In this document: positions 43,314 to 52,255 of the stretch, one piece after another | How positions within the stretch are numbered: position 1 is the stretch's first letter | How the letters are laid out: each line of letters opens with the position of its first letter | Assembly: GCA_047621325.1 (NCBI GenBank) | Contig: JBLHLT010000017.1 | Coordinates: 24,646-88,645 of the forward strand | Source: Bermanella sp047621325 | GTDB lineage: Bacteria > Pseudomonadota > Gammaproteobacteria > Pseudomonadales > Oceanobacteraceae | Length of the DNA stretch: 64,000 bases | Direction of reading: 5' to 3' | Made by a program: the position numbers and the translations under genes | Notes under the pieces: generated by a model | The model's database searches: none | Seen by the model: the letters and a program-made list of their open reading frames with translations, nothing else | What the model was told of the DNA's origin: nothing

Positions 43314-44499
43314 AATTCATTCCCACCCAAGTCCATGACATATCAAGACCATTACTTTGAGTTTGCTGTGACGTGCGAATACTCGCTTGCCAATGCTGGG
43401 CAAAGGTTCGCTCCCAACCCAAAGAAACTGTCGTGTCGTTAAAATCACTTAAGCGTTCATCGTTTGAACCAAAACCTTCTGCATCAAAAACAGCGTTCGG
43501 AGCATGGTAAAAATTAGCGGCTCCTTGTGTCATATAACGTAAGCCCACATACCATTGACCCCAGCCTTGTTCTGGCACACCTAAATACGTTTTACTTTCG
43601 AGGGTGTGACTCACAACGCCCCAACTGTCGGAGTACATTCGATACAGTGCATGTAAGGTAATGGCATAATCGTCTTGGTACACACGTTGCACCCCTTTCA
43701 CATCAATACCGGCAACTTGACGTTCGTCCGGACGACTATCTGGGCTTAAGTAATAGCGAAACACTGGGGTTTCACCCGCGTCAGCCTGATTAACCTGACG
43801 CACAATTCGTTTATACGGATTCGAAAGCTCGCCTGATTCATCCATCGCAAATGCTGACATTTTCACCAGCGATTGTGAGGTGAATACTTCACTTAACCCT
43901 ACTTCAACTGTGCTATACACCGCATCGCGTAAACTATTGTCGCGATAAAATAATGCTTCATTATCTAATCGGCTATAACCCACCGATAAGGTCCGGTTGC
44001 GCGAGGGATGCAAATTATGAATATGTTCAATAGAAAAACCATTACTCTCGTAATCTTCTTCCTCAGAGCGTGATACCCCTGCGCTCCATTCATGACGATT
44101 TTTAGTGCGCCATGTGAGCGCTGTATTGAACGCTTTACGTTCGTCTTCCATTTGGACTAAATGCGTTGTGTAGCCATCAGCTGACGCCAGCCCTTCATTA
44201 AGTAAATACCCGTCACCACCCACAGATTGAGACGCGCCTGTTTTTGCATCGACAGCAGGTGTTGCGCCACTAATGGCATCGACACTGGCCGAGGCCACCC
44301 AACTAAAATCAGTACCGAAGTCCTTGGCAATGGAATACTGCGTATAGTCCACCTTAATGCGATCATCCGATTCTTGATAATGCATTTTTTGTACAGTCAC
44401 ACCTTCATTACTTGCTGCCAGTGCCTGCATCGGTAAAACCGATGCTTGACTACCCGCTATAGAAAGTAAAATTGCAGTGGTTTTTTTATTGGGTTTCAC
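43303..44499 (-). CDS. DUF3570-type outer-membrane barrel with two flavinylation motifs
   Basis: This 398-residue exported protein has a signal peptide (1-29, ending ALAA) and alternating amphipathic strands through its length, finishing TWVGMNYVF with the terminal Phe typical of outer-membrane barrels. The start of the mature part resembles DUF3570 (HYQESDDRIKVDYTQYSIAKD). Two ApbE target motifs lie in tandem, DAISGAT (74-80) and DAKTGAS (84-90). The gene overlaps the CcdA-type gene by four bases (ATGA). I infer a barrel carrying covalent FMN at its N-terminal periplasmic part; DUF3570 itself has no settled function. Confidence 0.75.
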   Translation of the reverse strand: MKPNKKTTAILLSIAGSQASVLPMQALAASNEGVTVQKMHYQESDDRIKVDYTQYSIAKDFGTDFSWVASASVDAISGATPAVDAKTGASQSVGGDGYLLNEGLASADGYTTHLVQMEDERKAFNTALTWRTKNRHEWSAGVSRSEEEDYESNGFSIEHIHNLHPSRNRTLSVGYSRLDNEALFYRDNSLRDAVYSTVEVGLSEVFTSQSLVKMSAFAMDESGELSNPYKRIVRQVNQADAGETPVFRYYLSPDSRPDERQVAGIDVKGVQRVYQDDYAITLHALYRMYSDSWGVVSHTLESKTYLGVPEQGWGQWYVGLRYMTQGAANFYHAPNAVFDAEGFGSNDERLSDFNDTTVSLGWERTFAQHWQASIRTSQQTQSNGLDMSWTWVGMNYVF

Positions 44500-45260
44500 T
44501 GCTGCCCCTCCACCATGCTTGATTCAACATCAAACAACGCAGACGCCCAAGGAGCATGTTCAGTCAACCAATTTGACATATCGTGAATCGACACAAGCAA
44601 CATACTTAAACCAATTAAAATAATTAACACACCAGTGGCACGTTCAATAATATGGGTATATCGAGAATTTTTGCGCGCCCATTGCCCCATACGATTTGAT
44701 AACAATGCGGATATTAAAAACGGAATGGCCAAACCAAAAGAGAACACCGCCATTAAAGCCGCAGCCGTTGTCATTTGCCCGCTGTTCGCTGAAAGCGACA
44801 ATATGCCCGCTAAAATTGGCCCAATACAAGGAGACCAACCAGCACCAAACAACAAACCAAATAAGAAGGAACTAAACAAAGTCAGTTTACTTACGTTTTC
44901 CTGCTGCATGCGAGTATCACGCATTAAAAATGGAATACGATACAACCCTAACGTGTGGCCACCGAGAATAATCAATAAAACCCCCATTACTCGGCTAAAC
45001 CCATCACCCATACGAAACTGTGAAATCAGGCTATAAAACAACACTCCAATCAACACAAACGCAACCGTAAAACCAAGCGTGAAGCCAAGCGCATTAAATA
45101 GAGTGTGTTTCATTTGCGCAAAACGTTGTGCACTTTCATCTCCTTGTCCGGGTGTCGCACCCGACAAATACGCTAAATAAGCGGGTAATAACGGCAATAC
45201 ACACGGTGATAAAAACGTCAGCAAGCCACCTAAAAAGGCAACAGTAAATGATACAGTCAT
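44496..45260 (-). CDS. CcdA/DsbD-type thiol transporter
   Basis: This 254-residue inner-membrane protein with six TM segments starts VAFLGGLLTFLSPCVLPLLP (catalytic Cys in SPCVLP, about 18) and has the second Cys in AGWSPCIGPIL near 140. It moves reducing equivalents from cytoplasmic thioredoxin to periplasmic thiol proteins. The TlpA-type thioredoxin in the same operon is its likely client. The window also has a complete ccm operon 30 kb away, but the setting here points to the flavin/DUF4266 system. Confidence 0.88.
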   Translation of the reverse strand: MTVSFTVAFLGGLLTFLSPCVLPLLPAYLAYLSGATPGQGDESAQRFAQMKHTLFNALGFTLGFTVAFVLIGVLFYSLISQFRMGDGFSRVMGVLLIILGGHTLGLYRIPFLMRDTRMQQENVSKLTLFSSFLFGLLFGAGWSPCIGPILAGILSLSANSGQMTTAAALMAVFSFGLAIPFLISALLSNRMGQWARKNSRYTHIIERATGVLIILIGLSMLLVSIHDMSNWLTEHAPWASALFDVESSMVEGQQ

Positions 45261-45299
45261 AATTATTTACATCTCAATATTAATAAATTTAAAAAAAGT

Positions 45300-45524
45300 T
45301 TAGTTACAACCGCAACCACCGCCGCTGACACCTTCACCACCTTTTGCGGTTTCTTTAGAGGTATAAACGTGAGAAAACAAACCGTTATCCCGGCCAAGAC
45401 CACCCGGTGCCATACTTGGGTCCGCTAGCGTGCCTTTTTCCCAAGGCTTCACATCACTCACTTCAGGCATATAAGCACAACCCGAAAAAAGACCAATAAT
45501 GAATAAAGTTAACAGCCGCTTCAT
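45300..45524 (-). CDS. DUF4266-type small lipoprotein ending in Cys-Gly-Cys
   Basis: This 74-residue lipoprotein (lipobox GLFSGC) has the conserved-looking VKPWEKGTLADPSMAP segment at about 26-41, matching DUF4266. It ends in a Gly-rich tail, GGEGVSGGGCGCN. The two C-terminal Cys may be a thiol pair or metal site served by the TlpA/CcdA proteins. The start overlaps the thioredoxin stop by one base. Its function is not known; small size and the Cys tail suggest a redox or assembly factor for the barrel. Confidence 0.7.
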   Translation of the reverse strand: MKRLLTLFIIGLFSGCAYMPEVSDVKPWEKGTLADPSMAPGGLGRDNGLFSHVYTSKETAKGGEGVSGGGCGCN

Positions 45525-45994
45525 TATTGGCCAGCCAGTATTTTATCAATGTCTTTTTGTACTATTTTGTCGATCTTAGGCATCGCGCCAAAGTGAATCT
45601 GTTTAATGATGCCGCCTTGCACGAAATAAATAGCTGGCATTCCAAATGGGCCAAACGCCGAAACTATTTCTTGGTTGTTGTCGTTATACACTCGAAATTG
45701 AATGTTAAGTTTTTCTTGAAACGCTTTGCCTTTCGCTATTTTTTTATCCGTACAAACGCCCAACAACTCAACCTTACTTTCATCAAGTTCCATGGCATCC
45801 AACATAGGAATTTCCTTTTTGCAGCTGGCACACCAAGATGCAAAAAAATCTATAATTGTCAGTTTATTAGGATCAAGATTTAGCGTCTTAATAATTTCTG
45901 GATCGACCACATCACCTTTCTGATATGAAAGTACTGGCGCTGATAACGTAAAAACAATAAGCAGCAGAAAGCTGTTTACGATGCGAATAATCAT
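45524..45994 (-). CDS. TlpA-type periplasmic thioredoxin-like protein
   Basis: This roughly 156-residue exported protein has a signal sequence (MIIRIVNSFLLLIVFTLSAP) and a thioredoxin active site, FFASWCASCKKEIPML. The cis-Pro loop is FGPFGMPAIYFV. I use the ATG at 45994, because the open frame further upstream would bury the signal peptide behind a polar extension. It is probably reduced by the CcdA-type protein encoded two genes on and in turn reduces the Cys of DUF4266 or another partner. Confidence 0.85.
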   Translation of the reverse strand: MIIRIVNSFLLLIVFTLSAPVLSYQKGDVVDPEIIKTLNLDPNKLTIIDFFASWCASCKKEIPMLDAMELDESKVELLGVCTDKKIAKGKAFQEKLNIQFRVYNDNNQEIVSAFGPFGMPAIYFVQGGIIKQIHFGAMPKIDKIVQKDIDKILAGQ

Positions 45995-46038
45995 AATTGT
46001 GTCTCGTAATAAATTTAAAGTAATCCCGCATGGGGATG

Positions 46039-46066
46039 GCAGACTCACTTAAAAAAGTGAGCCTGC
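46039..46066 (-). terminator. Intercistronic hairpin after the large lipoprotein gene
   Basis: GCAGACTCACTT and AAGTGAGCCTGC form a 12-base stem with one mismatch between the 1029-residue lipoprotein gene and the thioredoxin gene. The T-run lies in the loop rather than after the stem, so partial termination or mRNA processing is more likely than full termination. Confidence 0.5.
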
Positions 46067-46096
46067 ATGGTTTAACTTGGGGTTAAAAAATATACG

Positions 46097-49000
46097 TTAT
46101 TGAGCAGACACCACACCAATGGCACTGTAGCCGGCGTCTTCATTATAGGCATGTGAAAACAAAAGCTTATCATCACCTGAGATGGCAAAAGCATAACGCT
46201 CTTGATGTGGCAGTGGCGCCCAAAAACGTTCCTGCGGATTCGCGGGGTCACTTAAATCAATCGCGGTGATACCTTGATAACGAGCCCAAAGGTAAGCTGT
46301 GCCGTTTGCCATAACCGCATCATACATACGACCACCACTGTTGATTCGTTCAACACCGTTCCAAGCACCACGCGCTGTTTCAAACACAACGGGGGTGCTC
46401 CAGTCACCGTTTGATGCACCTGCAAACACCTTCACCTCTGCATTATTATCACCAGCCATAAAGACATCGGTGGCATCATCATAGGCCACACCAAAAGTGG
46501 TGGTACTAATATCAAAGCTTGCTTGTGCTTTAACCTGCGCATCGGATTGAGTAGACGCTTTATAGAAATGTAACTGACGAGAACCACTGCGGGTATAACC
46601 CATCACCGCTTGGCCATCATTAGAAACCGCAAGTGAAGGATAACGAGTACCTGTCGCATCTTGATCAGTATAAATAGTTAAAACCAGCGCCAACGATTCA
46701 GTATTAAATACGGTCACAATCGTGGTGCCTGCATCTGCATCTTCAGGCGTTGTATCCTGTGCGATCGACAGCACGCTGCCATCTTCACTTAGGCTCACAC
46801 CTTTATTTCGCACAATGCCATCAAGCGGCATATCGGCCGTCCATTGTGCCCCACTATAGGTTAAAATTCGGCCTACACCATCAGCTGCTGCGCCCTTAGT
46901 GGCTACTCCTTCTGCAAGAACCACATACACACTTTCACCGCTATACACTAAACCTTGCACAGTCGATGCGGCATACGCTACAGGTAATACAATAGGTGTT
47001 ACGTTTTGTGCCGTAACATTTTTATTGCCATTTACTGACAATAAAACCAAACCACCGGCTTGACCCGAATCCGTTTCATTAAACCAAGCCGCTAATTGAC
47101 TGCCATCACTATTGGCGGCCATTAAACTAATATTACGCCCCGCTAAACCACCCGAAAGTGTTGTAACCGTTTGCGCACGCGTCTCGCTTTTAGGGCGGAT
47201 TTTGATTTCTAAAGATTTAACATCAGATGTTTTTACGTCTTGGCGAAAGCTATACTTACTCGTTACATTGATCGTATCAATTACGCTGGCCGACCCTGAA
47301 GTAGGCTGAGTTATATTGCCTTGGTTATCACTGCCGTCAGCCACGACATGGCCGTTAACACTGCTCCAATTAAAATGGATATTGCCAAATTGACTCGGCA
47401 TCGCCAGTGGATGAATAACCGCATCTAAATCATAACCATAATTGAGCGAATCTTTGTCAATGCTCGCTAAAGCTTGAGTCAGTAAATCGTCAATATTTTG
47501 GGGCTTTGAGGTTAATCCTTGCAACGAAAGACTGCTTAACTCACCACCATCGTTAGAGTAAAGAATCTCGTCATTGCCATTAAATGCTAGGGCTCTTAGC
47601 GTACTATTGTAATCAATTGCGCCTTCGATTATTGGAAAGGCTTCTTTCAAATTAAGTAAATGAATCTTCCCATCAAACACCAATGCAGCACGAGAACCAT
47701 CTGCACTTAGCTGAGATAAATTAGACGGTTCACCCACCAAAGTAACACTAGAAACTACCGATAAATTATCACTTAGAATGACCTTTACCGTATCACCTTG
47801 CAAAATCAAAACGCGATTACCGCTTTTGCTTCCCAATAAAGTATCGGCATCGGGTGACAAAACTAAGCTGGCTTTTTCTGACAAATCACTGGTGTTATAC
47901 GTTTGCAATAATGGCGTAACTTCACCCTCTAATGGACCCTGTAGCGTTAATAATGTTTGCCCATCATTCGCCAACGTCCAATCAAATAAATCGCGATCCA
48001 ATACAAATGCCTTGGTTAAATCTTCATTTAATTGAGCATCATAAAAACGCACATAACCCGCTTCACTGTCATACGCTAAGACGTCACCCGTGGTAAGTTG
48101 AATGGCTTTTTCTAATGACTTACTCGCAACCCTTTTTACACTTGGGTCTTTATGAGGGACATTCAATTGCCCTGCGCCATCAATAGAATTCACCATAAAC
48201 GTCGGCACTAAACCGCCAGTAAGAGGCACTCTAAACAAACCATAACTGTCGTCACCAGGCACATCCACTTCACTCGGACCATCCACTAACGCGTATAAAG
48301 TCTCGCCATCATCTGCTAACCAGCTTTGACTTATACGATGCTCACTGGCACCGCTCACCCAGTCGGCATCGGTAGAGTATTCATGATGACCTGCGGTATT
48401 AATCGCTGCGAATGATTGGGTTTCTACTGCCTGATCAAGCGTTTTGGTACTTACAACGGCCAAACGATTATGCCAACGGTTCACAACCATCGCTTGATCA
48501 CCTTCAATGATTATTTGCTGAACACGCTCATCACCATCACTGGTTGTCCAACTGGCATTCGTTTTTGCTGTCACTTCGGTATCAAAATTACGAGCCAGCA
48601 CAGCTTGAGATTCAATTTGTGCAGCACTAGGCACAGCATTAGTTAATGAACCTTGCTGCACCGCAGCATCTACCACCGCACCCATCACACTATAAGGATT
48701 TGACGTAGCATGTGCTTTTAAGGCGGCTGCAATACTTGCAATTAAGGCTGATTGCTCACCAGCACTAAGCTCACCACTTACAGCAAGGCCTAGTTTTTGT
48801 TGTAAATACGTCGCAATCGACGCTTCATCTATACCGGTAGATGGGTTAACAAAACTTTCGTTGTATACAAGCGTTGACCAAGCCGATGCATTAGACGCTG
48901 CGTTGGCAGCAAATAATAAACTGTCGTTACCAGTAATAATGACAGGGCCACTACCACTATCAACTTGAGCGGATTGCGCTTCGCTTAATGTCGCAAACAG

Positions 49001-49186
49001 CTTTGGGTTTTCAGCCGAATCACACTGCGCATTAAGGTCACTGTCATGACACAACGCAAAGTTATTTATTGGGTTAGCTTTGCCATCCGCATCAGCGTTA
49101 GAATTCGACCCGCTGCTGCAAGCGGATAAAAGCGATGCGACAACAACTGGCAGTGCCAGCTTGCGAAAAGGTGGATTTTGAATCAT
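46097..49186 (-). CDS. Large beta-propeller-like lipoprotein with a flavinylation-type motif
   Basis: This 1029-residue lipoprotein (lipobox SLLSAC, Cys23) has an acidic/Ser linker, a Cys pair in FALCHDSDLNAQC, and then many WD-like repeats (RLAVVSTKTLDQAVETQSFA; TLLTLQGPLEGEVTPLLQTY). DWVSGAS at 275-281 fits the ApbE target pattern, though with Trp at a position more often Ala or Gly. It is the first gene of the operon, with AGGAG before the ATG and a Fur-like box further upstream. No named family was recognised. A surface or periplasmic redox scaffold is my inference. Confidence 0.65.
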   Translation of the reverse strand: MIQNPPFRKLALPVVVASLLSACSSGSNSNADADGKANPINNFALCHDSDLNAQCDSAENPKLFATLSEAQSAQVDSGSGPVIITGNDSLLFAANAASNASAWSTLVYNESFVNPSTGIDEASIATYLQQKLGLAVSGELSAGEQSALIASIAAALKAHATSNPYSVMGAVVDAAVQQGSLTNAVPSAAQIESQAVLARNFDTEVTAKTNASWTTSDGDERVQQIIIEGDQAMVVNRWHNRLAVVSTKTLDQAVETQSFAAINTAGHHEYSTDADWVSGASEHRISQSWLADDGETLYALVDGPSEVDVPGDDSYGLFRVPLTGGLVPTFMVNSIDGAGQLNVPHKDPSVKRVASKSLEKAIQLTTGDVLAYDSEAGYVRFYDAQLNEDLTKAFVLDRDLFDWTLANDGQTLLTLQGPLEGEVTPLLQTYNTSDLSEKASLVLSPDADTLLGSKSGNRVLILQGDTVKVILSDNLSVVSSVTLVGEPSNLSQLSADGSRAALVFDGKIHLLNLKEAFPIIEGAIDYNSTLRALAFNGNDEILYSNDGGELSSLSLQGLTSKPQNIDDLLTQALASIDKDSLNYGYDLDAVIHPLAMPSQFGNIHFNWSSVNGHVVADGSDNQGNITQPTSGSASVIDTINVTSKYSFRQDVKTSDVKSLEIKIRPKSETRAQTVTTLSGGLAGRNISLMAANSDGSQLAAWFNETDSGQAGGLVLLSVNGNKNVTAQNVTPIVLPVAYAASTVQGLVYSGESVYVVLAEGVATKGAAADGVGRILTYSGAQWTADMPLDGIVRNKGVSLSEDGSVLSIAQDTTPEDADAGTTIVTVFNTESLALVLTIYTDQDATGTRYPSLAVSNDGQAVMGYTRSGSRQLHFYKASTQSDAQVKAQASFDISTTTFGVAYDDATDVFMAGDNNAEVKVFAGASNGDWSTPVVFETARGAWNGVERINSGGRMYDAVMANGTAYLWARYQGITAIDLSDPANPQERFWAPLPHQERYAFAISGDDKLLFSHAYNEDAGYSAIGVVSAQ

Positions 49187-49203
49187 AAAACACTCCTAAT
49201 TTT

Positions 49204-49223
49204 AATACGAATTATTATTATTT
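49204..49223 (-). promoter_or_regulatory. Fur-like box upstream of the flavin-motif operon
   Basis: On the minus strand the 20 bases AAATAATAATAATTCGTATT agree at 16 positions with the Fur-type sequence AAATGATAATAATTATCATT. It lies 18-37 bases before the start of the first gene. AT-rich DNA gives such matches by chance, so this is a weak prediction of iron control. Confidence 0.35.
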
Positions 49224-49754
49224 GCATTCTTATTAAAAAGACGAGATTTTGCAAGAATTAATTTGATCAATACACGCTGTGTAAAGACTCAATAGACACA
49301 TAAAAATAAGGGTTAAAAACAAAAACAGGAATGAGATAACTTATAGATGGGTAACATTGCTTGGCCAATGAAAGACTCAAGCAGGTTGTTTGTAATCGAT
49401 TTTCAATACTTAACTGAATTTTATGCTCATAAAACTGCATGTTGTATGGCGAAAAGTTAGACATCGTTAATTATCAAAACGACCAATAACTCCCAGTAAT
49501 CACGATAAAAAACAATACCCTGTAGGTTTCTATGCTTGAAAGACTGCGAGAGCGAATAACGACAGATTCAATATTGAAGGTTACACAGGCCTTTTTCGCC
49601 TGCTTAGTAAAACGATCGTCACAACATCACTGGCAATTTGTGACAACTTCACCATCTTTTTAAGCCAAACAAAGACTGGTGATTCCCTAAATGCACATTG
49701 GCGAGTAGCCTAATAAACAAACAAAATAATAATAAAGAGTGATAATTCACACTC
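49224..49754. other. Long intergenic region between the flavin operon and the AraC gene
   Basis: No convincing gene is present in this stretch. A 65-codon minus-strand frame (49267-49464) has no ribosome site or recognisable features. One inverted repeat, GTCACAA (49618-49624) and TTGTGAC (49638-49644), and the run AGGCCTTTTTCGCCT could be regulatory or terminator structures. The region probably holds divergent promoters. Confidence 0.4.
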
Positions 49755-50852
49755 ATGCCTAATCGTATTGCCTCATACATCAGCTTAAGCACCCCAGATA
49801 TCATGAATCAAGGGATGCAGGACTCTGGTATTCCCGTTGCTAACTTCAAACCACTTGTGAAGTTATTGGTCACTCAGGGCGTAAAACTAGAAGCCTTGCT
49901 CGCGGATACCGGTATCACCCTAAATGACTTCATACAGTTAGAACACACGGTGGTGTTTGAACAGTATCGGCGTTTATTAAATAATGCCCGCCGCTTAACC
50001 CTAGACAATAGCTATGCATTAAAACTAGGCGAGCAGTTTTTTATTAACCATGACGGCATACTGGCTTGCCGTGTAATGAGTAGTGACAACCCAGACCAAG
50101 CAATGGCATTACTTGAAACTTATCAGTCTTTATTCACCCAAGTTTTACATTTTAGTTTTGAAAGCGATGATAATGGTGGTGTTTTCACCATCGAAGAAAA
50201 AGTGCCACTAGGATCCATTTTACCGCACTTTATTGAGTTCACTTTCTCAGCATTATTTTGCCTTGGGCGCTTTTGCCTTGGGCAAGCGCATATGGATATT
50301 GAAATTGAATTCAACTATGCCTGCCCTGGCAGCCAACTTGTTTTCGAAGATTTTTTCAACAATCCTGTCCGTTTCAATGCCAAACACAATCGTGTTGTTT
50401 TTCCTGCGCACACATTAAAACAGTCCATAATTTTTGCAAATGTGTTAGCCGCCAATGAAAATGAAAAACTTTGCCAACAACATTTAAGTCAAGTTCAGTC
50501 TGACGAAATTCTTATTAAGCGCGTCAAAAAAGTAATAAGAGATATGCCTTTCACCCACGTTTCATTAGAAAACCTCGCAGAAAAACTCCACATGAGCCCA
50601 AGAAGTTTACGCCGACACTTACAAAATCACGGCGTAAATTACAAAACATTACTGGAAAATGAGCGCAAACGTTTAGCATTAAAATGCATCGAAGCAAACG
50701 ACAGTTCATTGGATGATATTGCCCATGAATTAGGTTACTTAAATGCCTCCAGCTTTAGTCGTGCATTTAAACGCTGGTTCGGTGTCGCACCTTTGCACTA
50801 CAGACAAAAAGGCGTGGCAGAACATAACCGCGATACACCCTCAAAGAGGTAG
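49755..50852 (+). CDS. AraC-family transcriptional regulator
   Basis: This 365-residue protein has an AraC_binding_2 ligand domain (about 25-215, with MSSDNPDQAMALLETYQ and RVVFPAHTLKQSI, a shared family feature) and a C-terminal AraC domain with two helix-turn-helix units (LENLAEKLHMSPRSLRRHL and IAHELGYLNASSFSRAFKRW). It is intact, unlike the related broken gene at 32.3-33.2 kb. It could control the secreted hydrolase just downstream on the same strand or the divergent lipoprotein operon; position favours the former. Confidence 0.87.
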   Translation: MPNRIASYISLSTPDIMNQGMQDSGIPVANFKPLVKLLVTQGVKLEALLADTGITLNDFIQLEHTVVFEQYRRLLNNARRLTLDNSYALKLGEQFFINHDGILACRVMSSDNPDQAMALLETYQSLFTQVLHFSFESDDNGGVFTIEEKVPLGSILPHFIEFTFSALFCLGRFCLGQAHMDIEIEFNYACPGSQLVFEDFFNNPVRFNAKHNRVVFPAHTLKQSIIFANVLAANENEKLCQQHLSQVQSDEILIKRVKKVIRDMPFTHVSLENLAEKLHMSPRSLRRHLQNHGVNYKTLLENERKRLALKCIEANDSSLDDIAHELGYLNASSFSRAFKRWFGVAPLHYRQKGVAEHNRDTPSKR

Positions 50853-51058
50853 TCCGTGTTTGCCAATTTAACCGATTGGCCTCTAGAGTATTAACACTTG
50901 TCCTATTCAGTAATGGCGAGATGCCAATTGCCTACTAGTATTCATTCACGCTAATTCATAGAACGCATTCTATATTTAGCAAAGGGAAGCGTTACAAAAG
51001 GATACAACAATAATAATTAAACACCGATAGACTCATAGTCTGTCCAAAGGGCCTCAAT

Positions 51059-52180
51059 ATGCAAAAGAATCTTAAACACCTGACACGTTCAGTTTTAAGC
51101 GTAACCGCATTACTGACTAGCTTTGTTTTTAGCCAAAGTGCAATGGCTGAAAATTGTTACATCATGGTTCATGGCCATGGTACCGACGGCAGCGTTAAAA
51201 GTGGCAGTAACCAACCTGCTTTAGACTACTGGCGCAGTTCTCATTTCAGCCAATACAACGGCGCAGATTTTTTAGCTCACTTGCTGGGTGCTAACGATAA
51301 CTACGGCATCGTGGGTTACAACTCAACGGATGAAGCAGGCTACCCTTACTGGCGCAACGAAACGGCAGGTGAAATCACCCGTCAAATCATCGCGATTAAA
51401 CAAGGCAACGGCGACGGTTACAACCATGACCAAGCAGGCACTCAATGCAACAGCAGTGATGATTTTTGGGTGGTAAGTCACAGCCAAGGCGCACAGCAAA
51501 TGACATTCATTTCTGGTAACGCCATTTCTGGTTCGCCTTATTACAATACTGCATTCAATGCAAATGGCTCTGCTATTAGTGTTAACTATCAAAGTGCCAT
51601 GAGTGGTGTATTAGGGGTATTCACTACAGGTGGTGCGATTAGCGGCACTGAAGGCGCTGACCGCGTATGTAACGGCAATTGGTTAGATGCATTAATCAAT
51701 GCAGCGTTCTTAGGTAAAGATTGCAACGACAGTGTGAAGTGGATGCAAACCAATGACTCTTACCTAGCCCGTAACTTAATCGGCACCAACTTAGCAGCAC
51801 CTATGTACGTTATGGGCGGCTACAAAAGTTTTCCTGGAATTGAAGGTGCCTCTGCTGCCATGCTAAACGGTGAAGACGATGGATACATCAACCTAGCATC
51901 TCAAATGAGCTGTGCAGGTTCACCAAAACGTAGCCTTTGGGATGACCTTAATCAATACAAAACATTTCTAGGCATAGCATACGGTTCGCCTAAGTTCCGT
52001 TGCAACAATGCAAACAAAGGTACGCCTCGCACGTACAACATGGCCAGTGTTTACACCGACCACGATGCAGAACGCAACGGCGGTATCAGCTACCCTGATT
52101 ACACCAATATCGAAAACGGCTTAAGCTGTGGTAATGGTCGTAACATGGCAGCACGCATTGGCATTTGTACTGAATTTTAA
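51059..52180 (+). CDS. Secreted alpha/beta-hydrolase (esterase/lipase-like)
   Basis: This 373-residue exported protein has a signal peptide (1-30, ending SAMA) and then YIMVHGHGTDGS (oxyanion region). The nucleophile elbow is VVSHSQGAQ, an SxSxG variant of GxSxG, and Asp/His candidates near DHDAERNGG are at the C-terminus. Several Cys suggest disulfides. It resembles extracellular lipases or polyester depolymerases only in layout, and the substrate is unknown. The AraC gene upstream may be its activator. A terminator follows directly. Confidence 0.65.
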   Translation: MQKNLKHLTRSVLSVTALLTSFVFSQSAMAENCYIMVHGHGTDGSVKSGSNQPALDYWRSSHFSQYNGADFLAHLLGANDNYGIVGYNSTDEAGYPYWRNETAGEITRQIIAIKQGNGDGYNHDQAGTQCNSSDDFWVVSHSQGAQQMTFISGNAISGSPYYNTAFNANGSAISVNYQSAMSGVLGVFTTGGAISGTEGADRVCNGNWLDALINAAFLGKDCNDSVKWMQTNDSYLARNLIGTNLAAPMYVMGGYKSFPGIEGASAAMLNGEDDGYINLASQMSCAGSPKRSLWDDLNQYKTFLGIAYGSPKFRCNNANKGTPRTYNMASVYTDHDAERNGGISYPDYTNIENGLSCGNGRNMAARIGICTEF

Positions 52181-52194
52181 GCGTTAATCCTATT

Positions 52195-52221
52195 AGCCCC
52201 TTGCTTTTTAAGCTTGGGGCT
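52195..52221 (+). terminator. Terminator after the secreted hydrolase gene
   Basis: AGCCCC (52195-52200) and GGGGCT (52216-52221) pair, extended by GCTT/AAGC, and are followed by TTTATTTTTATTTT. It is a good intrinsic terminator. Confidence 0.88.
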
Positions 52222-52255
52222 TTTATTTTTATTTTGATTTATTTTGAGTTGTAGT

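Noticed and set aside
49267..49464. A 65-codon minus-strand frame in the gap upstream of the large lipoprotein gene
   Set aside because: It has no ribosome site, no recognisable domain and a composition like the surrounding AT-rich DNA.
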